A DNA stretch of 64,000 nucleotides from positions 791,466 through 855,465 of the forward strand of contig NZ_SLWS01000005.1 in assembly GCF_004345645.1 (NCBI RefSeq), in the 5' to 3' direction. The translations under genes were made by a program, and so were the position numbers. The notes below the pieces were generated by a model that worked only from the letters and a program-made list of their open reading frames with translations, did not search any database and was not told the DNA's origin. Source of the DNA: Actinocrispum wychmicini (GTDB taxonomy: Bacteria; Actinomycetota; Actinomycetes; Mycobacteriales; Pseudonocardiaceae). Below are positions 49,311-57,495 of this stretch, piece by piece (the first letter of the stretch is position 1; the number at the start of each line of letters is the position of its first letter).

Positions 49311-50194
49311 ATGTGGCGGCGGGCGCGCAGTCTGCTCGTGACGAACCACAGCAGGAGTGCGGTCAGCGCGAGGTAGATCATGCCCTCGGCCAACTGGAGG
49401 ACCGGCATTCGCGGCCGTGGCTGATAGTCCGTGAAGTGCGCGCTGATGCCGGCCTCGCGGTAGCAAGTGGCTTGAGCGTCGGGATTGGGCGTGTTGGCGC
49501 AGCCTTCGGTTTGGGCGAAGGGCGCGGCGGCGCGGCCGTTGTGATTGTCAAGGTAGCCCGAATCGACGATGTACGCCCCGGATGGTGCCTCCGGGGAAGA
49601 CGCGGGGCCGTAGACGGTGGCGCTGCGTTCCGGTGGCATCAGGTGCATCCGTAAGAACAGCGCGACGAAGATCCGGACTCCCAGGAACACCGTGAGCGTC
49701 CCGGCGATGGCGCCAGGGGTCTGCCGTAGCAACGTGCCGAACGCGAGTCCGAGTGCGAACCCGAAGACGACGTATGTCGTGTGCACCAACGGGTTGGCCT
49801 CGAACAGTTGCGACGTGAACCGCTCGGTGCCGATCTGCCTGAGCAGGGCGATGTTCAGGATCGCCACGAGCGCCGCCGCGACGACGACCAGTGGAAGGGA
49901 CCGGCCGACGACCCACCGCTGCGGGGTGGCGTCCTGGCTCCACGCGAACACGTTCGTGCGGTCCTCGAACTCGCGCGCGACCATCGGCGCCGCCCAGAAC
50001 GTCGCGGTCAGTGTGCTCAGCACCGTGGGCGCGTAGGGCCATATGCCGACCGCGAAGTCGAAGCTGCGGCTGGCAACGCTGTACGCCACGACGACGGTGA
50101 CGCCGGTGGCGAGCAGGATCGACGTCCGGTGCTGCCGCCAGGCGATCCAGACCCAGCTGCCCCAGTCGATCCGGTCACGCGTGAGCGCGGTCAT
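49307..50194 (-). CDS. ABC transporter permease, ABC-2-like
   Basis: 295 aa, ATG at 50194 within the end of the ATPase gene (20-base overlap). Hydrophobic segments near residues 26-45, 52-72, 101-120, 145-165 and 170-190, and a final one near 270-288 (LAEGMIYLALTALLLWFV), with a large outside loop containing two Cys (TEGCANTP, ATCYREAG) that could form a disulfide. Pattern of permeases in YtrA-regulated ABC-2 operons. Substrate not evident; envelope stress or antibiotic responses are typical for such operons. Confidence 0.8.
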   Translation of the reverse strand: MTALTRDRIDWGSWVWIAWRQHRTSILLATGVTVVVAYSVASRSFDFAVGIWPYAPTVLSTLTATFWAAPMVAREFEDRTNVFAWSQDATPQRWVVGRSLPLVVVAAALVAILNIALLRQIGTERFTSQLFEANPLVHTTYVVFGFALGLAFGTLLRQTPGAIAGTLTVFLGVRIFVALFLRMHLMPPERSATVYGPASSPEAPSGAYIVDSGYLDNHNGRAAAPFAQTEGCANTPNPDAQATCYREAGISAHFTDYQPRPRMPVLQLAEGMIYLALTALLLWFVTSRLRARRHI

Positions 50195-51053
50195 GCCAGG
50201 CCACCTCCCGGGCGTTGGCCAGGTGCGCCACCACGATGTCCTTGACGGTCGCGGGCCGCACCACCCATTCGTTCTCCGCGTCGTCCGGTGTCTCGTCCGG
50301 CTCGGTTTCCAGGGTGACCAGGAAAGTGGACTGCTGTTCGCTGTGTGTTTCCCGGACGACTGTGCCTGTGGGCGGCGACGCGGATCGCGGGCCGACGTAG
50401 AAACGGTGGTTCGCCAGGAGATCGTCGATCTGGCCGGCGAGCGTGATCGTCCCGTGGGTGAGCACCAACAGGTTGTCCGCCACACCACCGAGTTCGGCGA
50501 CCACATGGGTGGACATCAGCAGTGCCATCTCGGTTTCCGCGGCCTCGGTGAGCAGTTCGGCCATGACTTCGTTGCGTACCAACGGGTCGAGGTTGGCCAG
50601 CGGCTCGTCCAACAGCAGCACGTCCGGCACGCGGCCGAGCGCGACGGCGAGTGCGACCTGGGTGCGCTGGCCGGTGGAAAGCCTGCCGCACAGCCGGTTC
50701 GGCGGGACGTGGAACCGGCGCAGCCAGCGGGTGGCGCGGTCCTCGTCCCACACGAGGTTCAGGTGACGGGCCATCCGCAGCATGTCGCGGGCACTGAGAT
50801 GGTCGTACAGAGGCCTGTCCTGAGCGACCAACGCCACCCGGCCGCAGGCCACGACAGTGCCGCCGTCCGGCGCCAGGAGTCCGGACAGGACAGTCAAGAG
50901 GGTGGTCTTGCCCGCGCCGTTCGCCCCGACGAGCGCGGTCACCTGCCCCGCGTACAACTCGAAAGTGCAGCCCGCCAACACCGGTTTGGCCCCGTACCGC
51001 TTGGCCAGGTCCTCGACCCGCAGGACCGCCTCGATCTCAACGGTGGTCGTCAC
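50175..51053 (-). CDS. ABC transporter ATP-binding protein
   Basis: 292 aa, GTG at 51053, overlapping the GntR gene by 17 bases. Walker A GANGAGKTT at 43-51, Q-loop VALVAQD, signature RLSTGQRTQVALA, Walker B DVLLLDEPLANLD and H-loop STHVVAEL, all intact; the signature has STGQ instead of LSGGQ, as in several drug-export ATPases. A 60-residue C-terminal extension follows. Energises the permease encoded immediately downstream. Expression is likely limited by the GntR repressor encoded upstream. Confidence 0.9.
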   Translation of the reverse strand: MTTTVEIEAVLRVEDLAKRYGAKPVLAGCTFELYAGQVTALVGANGAGKTTLLTVLSGLLAPDGGTVVACGRVALVAQDRPLYDHLSARDMLRMARHLNLVWDEDRATRWLRRFHVPPNRLCGRLSTGQRTQVALAVALGRVPDVLLLDEPLANLDPLVRNEVMAELLTEAAETEMALLMSTHVVAELGGVADNLLVLTHGTITLAGQIDDLLANHRFYVGPRSASPPTGTVVRETHSEQQSTFLVTLETEPDETPDDAENEWVVRPATVKDIVVAHLANAREVAWHDRAHA

Positions 51054-51444
51054 CGTTCGCCCCCTTCACGTCGTGATCCGTGAGGACGTCACGTACCAGT
51101 GCGTCGATGTCCTCGTCGTCGAGCCCGGCGTCGCGGGCCTCGTGCACCCAGTCGGCGATCAGGCCGCGCAGCTTCGCCATGACCTCGACCGGAGCCGTGC
51201 CCAGGGACGCGGTGACGAACGTGCCGGCGCCCTGGCGTGCTTCGACCAGGCCGGAGTGCTCCAGCTCGCGGTACGCCTTGAGGACGGTGTTCGCGTTCAC
51301 CCCGCTGGTCGCGACGACCTCGCGCACGGTCGGCAGCCGGTCGCCGGGTTCGAGCCAGCCCAGCCGGAGTGCCTCGCGTACCTGCCTGACCAGCTGCAGG
51401 TAGGCGGGAAGACCGCTGTCGCGGTCAATCCGGAACTCGACCAC
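51037..51444 (-). CDS. GntR-family repressor, YtrA subfamily
   Basis: 135 aa, GTG at 51444. Winged helix at residues about 10-76: LPAYLQLVRQVREALRLGWLEPGDRLPTVREVVATSGVNANTVLKAYRELEHSGLVEARQGAGTFV. The remaining 55 residues are the short helical dimerisation tail of YtrA-type GntR proteins, which have no large effector domain. Such repressors nearly always head an ABC-2 export operon, as here. A perfect 10-bp inverted repeat lies 11 bases upstream of the start. Confidence 0.92.
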   Translation of the reverse strand: MVEFRIDRDSGLPAYLQLVRQVREALRLGWLEPGDRLPTVREVVATSGVNANTVLKAYRELEHSGLVEARQGAGTFVTASLGTAPVEVMAKLRGLIADWVHEARDAGLDDEDIDALVRDVLTDHDVKGANGDDHR

Positions 51445-51455
51445 CGCACCACCTA

Positions 51456-51497
51456 GATTGTTCTACTTGACTAAGACAGTAGCTAACTAGAACAATC
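51456..51497. promoter_or_regulatory. GntR/YtrA operator
   Basis: GATTGTTCTA (51456-51465) and TAGAACAATC (51488-51497) are perfect inverted repeats separated by 22 bases. The whole patch is AT-rich compared with the surroundings. Position directly before the GntR gene suggests autoregulation of the GntR-ABC operon. Confidence 0.75.
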
Positions 51498-51584
51498 ATC
51501 GGGGCGTCAAGGGGCACGGGCCGGCGAGGGTGAAGAGAGGGGGCTCCGCGGAACGGGCACGCGGAGGCAACGGGACTGTCGGGT

Positions 51585-51800
51585 CTAGCTGACCTGGAAC
51601 GGGTTGCGCGGCAACGCTTTCGGCCGCGCAACCACGTCTCCGGCGTCATCCGTGGACGGCTGGCTGAACAGGTTCTCGTGTGATGCTTTGGTCGTGCTCA
51701 GCGGGGCACTCGCGACCTCGTCGGCGCCGGCATGGCTGAACAACTCGTTTGATGCGGTGATGGCGAACATCCTTTGTCCAGATGTGGGATATGCCGTCAC
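51585..51800 (-). CDS. Small hypothetical protein with repeated LFS motif
   Basis: 71 aa if starting at GTG 51800, 61 aa from ATG 51770 (AAAGG just before it). Contains NELFSHAG, HENLFSQPS and a C-terminal NPFQVS, so a short motif (N/E)-x-F-S recurs. No membrane segment, no Cys. Could be a short regulatory or secreted peptide precursor or a spurious frame; the regular composition and operon-like position 33 bases after the 111-aa gene favour a real gene slightly. Confidence 0.4.
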   Translation of the reverse strand: MTAYPTSGQRMFAITASNELFSHAGADEVASAPLSTTKASHENLFSQPSTDDAGDVVARPKALPRNPFQVS

Positions 51801-51833
51801 CTTAGCCGCGAGCGCCCTGCGTGGTGGCGTTTT

Positions 51834-52169
51834 TCAGGGAGAGGCGCGCCGCTGCTGTTCGCGGATCACCTTCGGCGCGCCGGCCAGATCCTCGTCGTTG
51901 CACAACAACTTGACTTCGTAGTACGGCGCGTGTTCGCTGTCGTCGTAGTCCAAATGGATCGCGATGACGTCCACTGGCTCGCCCAGCCAGTCCTCGGCCT
52001 TCCTCAGCCAGGCCGCCGCGCGTTCGAGCGCTGTTGGCAGATTGTCATCACGGAAATCCACTGGCCGATATGGCACTCCTTGGACTTCGTCCTGCGCGTG
52101 GTCCAGCCGGGGCAGGTCAACCGCCACGCCGGCCTCGTTCAGATCTAGTACGACCCGTTGCTCGGTCAC
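51834..52169 (-). CDS. Hypothetical protein, 111 aa
   Basis: GTG at 52169. Acidic, soluble: VVLDLNEAGVAVDLPRLDHAQDEVQGVPYRPVDFRDDNLPTALERAAAWLRKAEDWLGEPVDVIAIHLDYDD (in pieces), with a C-terminal beta strand pair YYEVKLLCNDED. I recognise no family. Lies between the GntR-ABC operon and the LprG/MFS operon, same strand as both. Confidence 0.5.
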   Translation of the reverse strand: MTEQRVVLDLNEAGVAVDLPRLDHAQDEVQGVPYRPVDFRDDNLPTALERAAAWLRKAEDWLGEPVDVIAIHLDYDDSEHAPYYEVKLLCNDEDLAGAPKVIREQQRRASP

Positions 52170-52217
52170 TTTCGAAGGGTCCCTTAAACGCTGCGCCTTC
52201 GCAATCCGCGAGCGGTG

Positions 52218-53738
52218 TCAATCACGAGCCGATGCTCGCCCGACACACAGCGCGAGCAGGGCCCCGACGACACACAGCAGGCACGTGATCAGGAACATCT
52301 CGTTGTACTCGGTGTTGAGCGCGGCGAACAGCTTCCCCTTGTACACCGCGACCTGGGCGTCGAACTCCTCCTTGGACAACCCGAACGGCAACGGCGTGTC
52401 GAGGTTCGCGGTCAGGCTGTGGAACCGGTAAAGGCCCCACGCTGTGAGCGCGGCCACACCGACCAGCATGCCGGTCATCCTGGCCACCACCACACCGGCG
52501 GACGCCACACCGTGCTGTACCGCGGGCACGACACGCAGCACGGCCGACGAGAGCGGGCCGATCACCAGGCCGAGCCCGAGCCCGGCGATCACCAGGTCGG
52601 TGTCCAACCTCGGCAGCGTGAACAGCCCCAGGTCGTGCCGCGCGGCCAGCACGTCCACCGGCCACTGCGAGATCATCAGGTACCCGACCGCGGCGATCAG
52701 CATTCCGCCGAACGCGACCCACCGGTCCCCGATCCGCACCGCCAGCCAGCCGCCGACAAGGGCGCCGATCGGCAGCGCGATCAGGAACCGCAGCAACAGG
52801 AACACCGCGGCGGTCCGGTCCTTGCCGAGCAGTGTCTGCGCGATGAGTTCGACGTTCACCAACGTCACCATCAACGCCGCGCCGGCCGTCACCGAGGAAC
52901 CCAACGCGGCGAGCATCGGCCCCATGCGCACACCTGCGGGGTCGATGAGCTTGACGCGTGAGAACTTCTCCCACGCGAGGAACGCGAGCAACGCGACGAA
53001 AGCCCCTGCCAGCACAGGCCATCCCCACGGCGGCAGCACGGCGTGCTCAGGATCTGGGTTGTACAGCGCGACAACGGCCAGTCCGAGCGTGATCGCGAGG
53101 AGCACACCGCCGACCACGTCCACCTTGGCCGGCGTGCCTTCCTTGCCGCGCGGGGGAACCGTGAAGTGGATCGCGATCATGGCGGCGATCGCCAACGGCA
53201 CGTTCACCCAGAAAAGTCCGCGCCACGTGCCGAAAGCGGCGGCGAGCACGACGCCGTACAACGGCCCGAGCACGCTGCCCAGTTCTTGCGCGGCACCCAC
53301 CGCGCCGAGGACGGTGGAGCGACGGCGTTCCGCCCACAGGTCGGCCGCGAGTGCGAGCGTGACAGGCAACAACGCCCCGCTGGCAACACCTTGCACGATC
53401 CGCCCGGCCACAAGGACCGGGAGGTCCGTCGCCACGGCTGTGATCACGGATCCGACCGCGAACCCGGCGAGGCACACCTGCAGCAGCAGCCGCCGGCCGA
53501 ACCGGTCCGACGCCTGCCCGAGCAACGGCATCGCCGCGATGTACCCGAGCAGGTATCCGGTGACCGCGGGCGTGATCTGCTGGAGCTGGTTGATCGCGAT
53601 ACCCAGGTCGCGCATGATGTCGTTGAGGACGCTGACCACCACGTAGGTGTCCAGCGCGCCCAGCAGGACCGCGAGTCCGCCCGCGCCGATCGCGACCCTG
53701 CGCCCCTTGACCGCCGGCGCCCCCACCGCCGTCGCCAT
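52218..53738 (-). CDS. MFS exporter of the LprG-P55 type (DHA2-like)
   Basis: 506 aa; ATG at 53738 shares one base with the lprG stop. About 14 membrane segments; motif A-like GQASDRFGRRLLLQ near residue 75, LGALDTYVVVSVLNDI in helix 1, and GLGLGLVIGPLSSAVLRVVP late, as in the 14-helix DHA2 group. An MFS pump directly downstream of lprG is the mycobacterial Rv1411c-Rv1410c (P55) arrangement, where it moves triacylglycerides or other lipids and affects drug tolerance. Substrate here is inferred from context. Confidence 0.87.
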   Translation of the reverse strand: MATAVGAPAVKGRRVAIGAGGLAVLLGALDTYVVVSVLNDIMRDLGIAINQLQQITPAVTGYLLGYIAAMPLLGQASDRFGRRLLLQVCLAGFAVGSVITAVATDLPVLVAGRIVQGVASGALLPVTLALAADLWAERRRSTVLGAVGAAQELGSVLGPLYGVVLAAAFGTWRGLFWVNVPLAIAAMIAIHFTVPPRGKEGTPAKVDVVGGVLLAITLGLAVVALYNPDPEHAVLPPWGWPVLAGAFVALLAFLAWEKFSRVKLIDPAGVRMGPMLAALGSSVTAGAALMVTLVNVELIAQTLLGKDRTAAVFLLLRFLIALPIGALVGGWLAVRIGDRWVAFGGMLIAAVGYLMISQWPVDVLAARHDLGLFTLPRLDTDLVIAGLGLGLVIGPLSSAVLRVVPAVQHGVASAGVVVARMTGMLVGVAALTAWGLYRFHSLTANLDTPLPFGLSKEEFDAQVAVYKGKLFAALNTEYNEMFLITCLLCVVGALLALCVGRASARD

Positions 53739-54409
53739 CAGACCGGCTTGGTGACGGTGACCGGCTTGTCCACGTCGGACAAGGAGATGTCCACCGAGTT
53801 GCCGGGCGTGACCTCGATGGTGGCCTTCACCGGCTGGTGCGGGTTGTCCTGCCGGACCCACACCTTGACGTTCACATCGGACTGGATGCCGGGCACCAGA
53901 CCGGTCAGTCCCTCCTTGGTGACCTTGCCCGTGACCCGGTAGGTCTTGGCGCCGGCGACGTCCTCGGCGGCCTCCGTCTTCGCCGCGGAGACCGTGCCGA
54001 GCAGCTTGCCGACACCCCGGTCCGGGTCGAGGATCGCGGACGTGTCGAAGACCTTGCTGGCGTCCCCGAACCGCTGGAAGCTCCCGGTCGGGCCCTTGAT
54101 GTAGATCGTCTTGTCGGCGACCACGAACTCGACGTCGATCAGGGTGCCGAACTGGCTGAGCTTGGCGTGGCCCTTGGCGTCCCCGGCCTTGTTCAGGTCG
54201 CCGTCGAGCTGGCTGATCGGCAGGCCGGGCACCTGCCCGGTGACGTTCATGGTGAAGTGCGCACTGCTGAAGGACTTGCTCGCGGTGGCCGCGTCCTTCA
54301 GCAGCCCCGTTCCGTCCGGCAACGACGCGGAATCCGGTGTCGACGTCGACGAACACCCCGCGACGGCCACGAGTCCAAGCACACTGAGCATTACTAGCCG
54401 CTTCACCAT
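53738..54409 (-). CDS. lprG: LprG-family lipid-binding lipoprotein
   Basis: 223 aa, ATG at 54409. Lipoprotein signal with lipobox VAGC (Cys19). Mature domain begins LPDGTGLLKDAATASKSFSSAHFTMNVTGQVPGLPISQLDGDLNKAGDAKGHAKL, the LppX/LprG fold, with YIKGPTGSFQRFG and AKTYRVTGKVTKEGL. LprG-family proteins carry acylated lipids across the periplasm-like space. Coupled to the MFS gene and overlapping the GlxA-type gene by 7 bases. Assignment strong because both sequence and operon agree. Confidence 0.93.
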   Translation of the reverse strand: MVKRLVMLSVLGLVAVAGCSSTSTPDSASLPDGTGLLKDAATASKSFSSAHFTMNVTGQVPGLPISQLDGDLNKAGDAKGHAKLSQFGTLIDVEFVVADKTIYIKGPTGSFQRFGDASKVFDTSAILDPDRGVGKLLGTVSAAKTEAAEDVAGAKTYRVTGKVTKEGLTGLVPGIQSDVNVKVWVRQDNPHQPVKATIEVTPGNSVDISLSDVDKPVTVTKPV

Positions 54410-55389
54410 GTGCGCATCGTAGGGCGCTTTGGCTGAGAGTCCTGAAGGGGCGGTTTGAATGCTTTCCGATATGTAAGCGGAGAGACACCCAGGTCACGTT
54501 TGAGGTGTTGCCGGAGTGACGCGGCGGTGCCCAGGCCGGAGTCCTCGGCGACCCGGTCGACCGGCATGTCGGTGGTCTCCAGCAGGCGACGGGCGTGCTC
54601 CAGCCGTTGGCGCAGCAACCACCGGCCGGGACTCATCCCGGTCTCGGCCCGGAACCGCCGGCTGAACGTCCGGACGCTCATCCGCGCGTGTTCGGCCAGG
54701 GTGTCCAGGTCGAGGTCGTCGTCGAGGCGTTCGATCGCCCACGCCCGGGTGGCCGCGGTGCTCGCCTCGCCGATCTCAGGCAGGGGCCGTTCGATGAACT
54801 GCCGCTGCCCGCCGTCGCGCCAGGAGGGGACGACGCAGTACCTCGCGGCCCGGTTGGCGACCTCGCTGCCGTGGTCGTTCCGCAGGACATGCAGGCAGAG
54901 GTCGACTCCGGCGGCCAACCCCGCGCTGGTCAGCACGTCGCCGTCGTCGACGAAGAGAACGTCTTCGTCGAGTACCACTTTCGGGTACAACTCACGGAAT
55001 TCCCGGACGTGCCGCCAGTGGGTGGTGGCGGGCCGGTCGTCGAGGATCCCGGCGGCGCCGAGCACGAACGCGCCGGTGCAGATGGACATCACGCGCGTGC
55101 CCGGCCGGATCGACGCGAGCGCCTCGGCCACTTCACCCGGCAACGTGCCTTCGTGGCGCGGCCCGTGGATGCGGGTGCCGGGAATGACCACGGTGTCTGC
55201 CGCGGCGAGCGCCTCCGGCCCGTGGTCCGGCAGCAGGGCGTACCCGCCGACACTCCGGATGGGCCGCTTGTCGATCCCGCAGACCCGAACGTCATAGAGG
55301 TCTCCGGCGACCCCGAAGACCATCGAGGGAATGGCGAGGTCGTACCCGATCACCTCGGCGAGAGCCAGGACGGCGACAACGTGCCTCAT
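54403..55389 (-). CDS. GlxA-family regulator: DJ-1/PfpI domain fused to AraC helix-turn-helix
   Basis: 328 aa, ATG at 55389 (an upstream in-frame start adds 6 residues). Residues about 1-175 are a DJ-1/PfpI-like domain with VVIPGTRI and SICTGAFVLGAAGILDDRPATTHWR, including a Cys at the nucleophile elbow. Residues about 225-315 are AraC: LDLDTLAEHARMSVRTFSRRFRAETGMSPGRWLLRQRLEHARRLLE and VAEDSGLGTAASLRQHLKRDLGVSPLTYRKAF. The ligand-sensing domain is unlikely to be enzymatic. Overlaps lprG at its end but is transcribed from its own promoter; whether it governs lprG is unknown. Confidence 0.9.
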   Translation of the reverse strand: MRHVVAVLALAEVIGYDLAIPSMVFGVAGDLYDVRVCGIDKRPIRSVGGYALLPDHGPEALAAADTVVIPGTRIHGPRHEGTLPGEVAEALASIRPGTRVMSICTGAFVLGAAGILDDRPATTHWRHVREFRELYPKVVLDEDVLFVDDGDVLTSAGLAAGVDLCLHVLRNDHGSEVANRAARYCVVPSWRDGGQRQFIERPLPEIGEASTAATRAWAIERLDDDLDLDTLAEHARMSVRTFSRRFRAETGMSPGRWLLRQRLEHARRLLETTDMPVDRVAEDSGLGTAASLRQHLKRDLGVSPLTYRKAFKPPLQDSQPKRPTMRTW

Positions 55390-55469
55390 GGCCGGATTCT
55401 GACACATTAGTGAGTTCCGGCCACCGCAATTCGGGTGACCGGCGGCCGGCCCGCCGGGCAGGATGAGGT

Positions 55470-56120
55470 GTGCTGGTCGACCATTTCCCGCTGCTCGGGC
55501 TCAGGCTGCGAACACCACGGCTGGAACTGCGCCTGCCGTCACCCGAGGAACTCGGCGCGCTGGCCGACGTGGCGGTCGACGGCCTCCACTCGCCCGACAC
55601 CCAGCCGTTCCTCACCCCGTGGACCCAGCAACCACCGGCCGAGGTGGCCAGGAAGGTCATCCAGGACCACTGGCGGTCCCTGGGCGCCTGGTCGCCCCGC
55701 GACTGGACCCTGAACTTCGCGGTGTTCCACGGGGAAACGGTGATCGGCCGGCAAAGCATCGGCGCCCGGGACCTGTCGATCACCCAAGAGGTGCGGACCG
55801 GCTCCTGGCTGGGTCAACGCCACCACGGGCACGGATACGGCACCGAGATGCGAGCGGCCGTGCTCCACTTGGCGTTCGCCGGCCTGAACGCGGAAGAAGC
55901 GTTCTCCGCCGCCTTCGAGCACAACGAAGCCTCGCTCGCCGTCTCCCGAAAACTCGGCTACCGGCCCGACGGAACAGAACGCCAGGTGGTCCGCGACGAA
56001 CTGGCGATCGACCGCCGCATGCGCCTGACCCGCGAAGCCTGGCACCACAACAAAACCACCGAAGTGACGATCGACGGCCTGGACCCGTGCCGCCCCCTCC
56101 TCGGCATCGACCCGCTCTGA
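55470..56120 (+). CDS. GNAT-family N-acetyltransferase (RimJ/RimL-like)
   Basis: 216 aa, GTG at 55470. Acetyltransf_3 pattern: LRTPRLELRLPSPEELGALADVA near residues 12-36, FAVFHGETVIGRQSIGARD near 85, RTGSWLGQRHHGHGYGTEMRAAVLHLAF near 108-136 (acetyl-CoA loop Q-x-x-G-x-G), FSAAFEHNEASLAVSRKLGYRPDGTE near 143-170. Acceptor is unknown; relatives modify ribosomal proteins or small amines. Isolated, divergent from the GlxA-type regulator with 80 bases between. Confidence 0.9.
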   Translation: MLVDHFPLLGLRLRTPRLELRLPSPEELGALADVAVDGLHSPDTQPFLTPWTQQPPAEVARKVIQDHWRSLGAWSPRDWTLNFAVFHGETVIGRQSIGARDLSITQEVRTGSWLGQRHHGHGYGTEMRAAVLHLAFAGLNAEEAFSAAFEHNEASLAVSRKLGYRPDGTERQVVRDELAIDRRMRLTREAWHHNKTTEVTIDGLDPCRPLLGIDPL

Positions 56121-56205
56121 CACGTACGCCTCGTGGCCGGAACTTTGCGTATGTTGTCATCTCGGCCACTGGTTCGGCGCTGGGCCAACACGCACGCTGT
56201 TAGCT

Positions 56206-57486
56206 GTGATCCAACTAGAGACCAGGCGCTCCCAACGGATTCATTGGGCGTGGTGGGTGGCGGGTGTCGCGTTTGTCGCCCTGTTGGGGGCCGCGGGCTT
56301 CAGGTCCGCTCCTTCGGTGCTCATCGAGCCGTTGCACACCGAGTTCGGGTGGTCCACCGGGACCATTTCGTCAGCTGTTTCGGTGAATCTTGTCCTCTAC
56401 GGAGTGACTGCGCCGTTCGCGGCCGCGCTGATGGAGCGGTTCGGCATGCGCAAGGTGGTGGCGTGCGCACTGACCCTGGTCGCGGCGGGCGCGGGATTGA
56501 CCGTTTTCATGACGGCCAGTTGGCAGTTGGTTCTCTTTTGGGGGATTTTCGTCGGCCTCGGCACCGGGTCGATGGCCATGGCCTTCGTCGCCACGGTCAC
56601 CGCGCGCTGGTTCGTCAAGCACCGCGGCCTGGTCAGCGGCATTCTCACCGCCGCGGGCGCCACCGGCCAGCTGATCTTCCTGCCGATCATCGCGAATATG
56701 GCCACCAGCCTCGGGTGGCGCCCGGCTTCGCTGGTCATCGCGGGTGTCGCCCTGGTCGTCGTGCCCGTGGTGCTGATCTTCCTCCGCGACCACCCGCACG
56801 ACGTCGGCACGACCGCGTACGGCGCGGTCGAGGACACCCCGCGCCCACCCAAGACCAAGGGGGCGGCCGCGCGTGCCCTCCAGGTCCTGGGCAAGGCGAC
56901 CAAGTCCGGCACGTTCTGGATGCTCGCCGGTGGGTTCGCCATCTGCGGCGCGTCCACGAACGGCCTTGTCGGCACGCACTTCGTTCCCGCGGCGCACGAT
57001 CACGGCGTCCCGATGACCACCGCGGCCGGCCTGTTGGCCCTGGTCGGCGTGTTCGACGTGGCCGGGACGATCTTCTCCGGCTGGCTCACCGACCGGATCG
57101 ACCCGCGGTGGCTGCTCGGCGCCTACTACACCCTGCGCGGGCTGTCGTTGGTGCTGCTGCCGCACCTGTTCGCGGCCACGGTCGAACCCCCGATGTGGGC
57201 GTTCATCATCTTCTACGGTCTCGACTGGGTGGCGACCGTCCCGCCGACCGTCGCGTTGTGTCGCGACCGGTTCGGGATGTCCGGTCCGATCGTGTTCGGC
57301 TGGGTGTTCGCGTCCCACCAACTGGGTGCGGCGGTCGCCGCGTCGGCGGCCGGCATCACCCGTGACCACACCGGTAGTTACGACCTCGCCTGGTACTCCG
57401 CCGGCACGCTCTGCGCCGTCGCCGCGTTGCTCTCCGTATTGATCAAAAGGACCCCACGAAATACGGATGTAACACGCCCTGCCTAG
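56206..57486 (+). CDS. MFS transporter, OFA/monocarboxylate type
   Basis: 426 aa, GTG at 56206. Twelve membrane segments in two six-helix halves separated by a charged loop (residues about 205-225, DTPRPPKTKGAA). FRSAPSVLIEPLHTEFGWSTGTISSAVSVNLVLYGVTAPFAAALMERFGMRK carries the loop 2-3 motif, and the second half contains FSGWLTDRIDPRWLLGAYYTLRG. Pattern of the oxalate/formate antiporter-like group, common in actinobacteria. Substrate not determined. It ends 9 bases before glnA2, so co-transcription is possible. Confidence 0.88.
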   Translation: MIQLETRRSQRIHWAWWVAGVAFVALLGAAGFRSAPSVLIEPLHTEFGWSTGTISSAVSVNLVLYGVTAPFAAALMERFGMRKVVACALTLVAAGAGLTVFMTASWQLVLFWGIFVGLGTGSMAMAFVATVTARWFVKHRGLVSGILTAAGATGQLIFLPIIANMATSLGWRPASLVIAGVALVVVPVVLIFLRDHPHDVGTTAYGAVEDTPRPPKTKGAAARALQVLGKATKSGTFWMLAGGFAICGASTNGLVGTHFVPAAHDHGVPMTTAAGLLALVGVFDVAGTIFSGWLTDRIDPRWLLGAYYTLRGLSLVLLPHLFAATVEPPMWAFIIFYGLDWVATVPPTVALCRDRFGMSGPIVFGWVFASHQLGAAVAASAAGITRDHTGSYDLAWYSAGTLCAVAALLSVLIKRTPRNTDVTRPA

Positions 57487-57495
57487 GCTCGCGCC

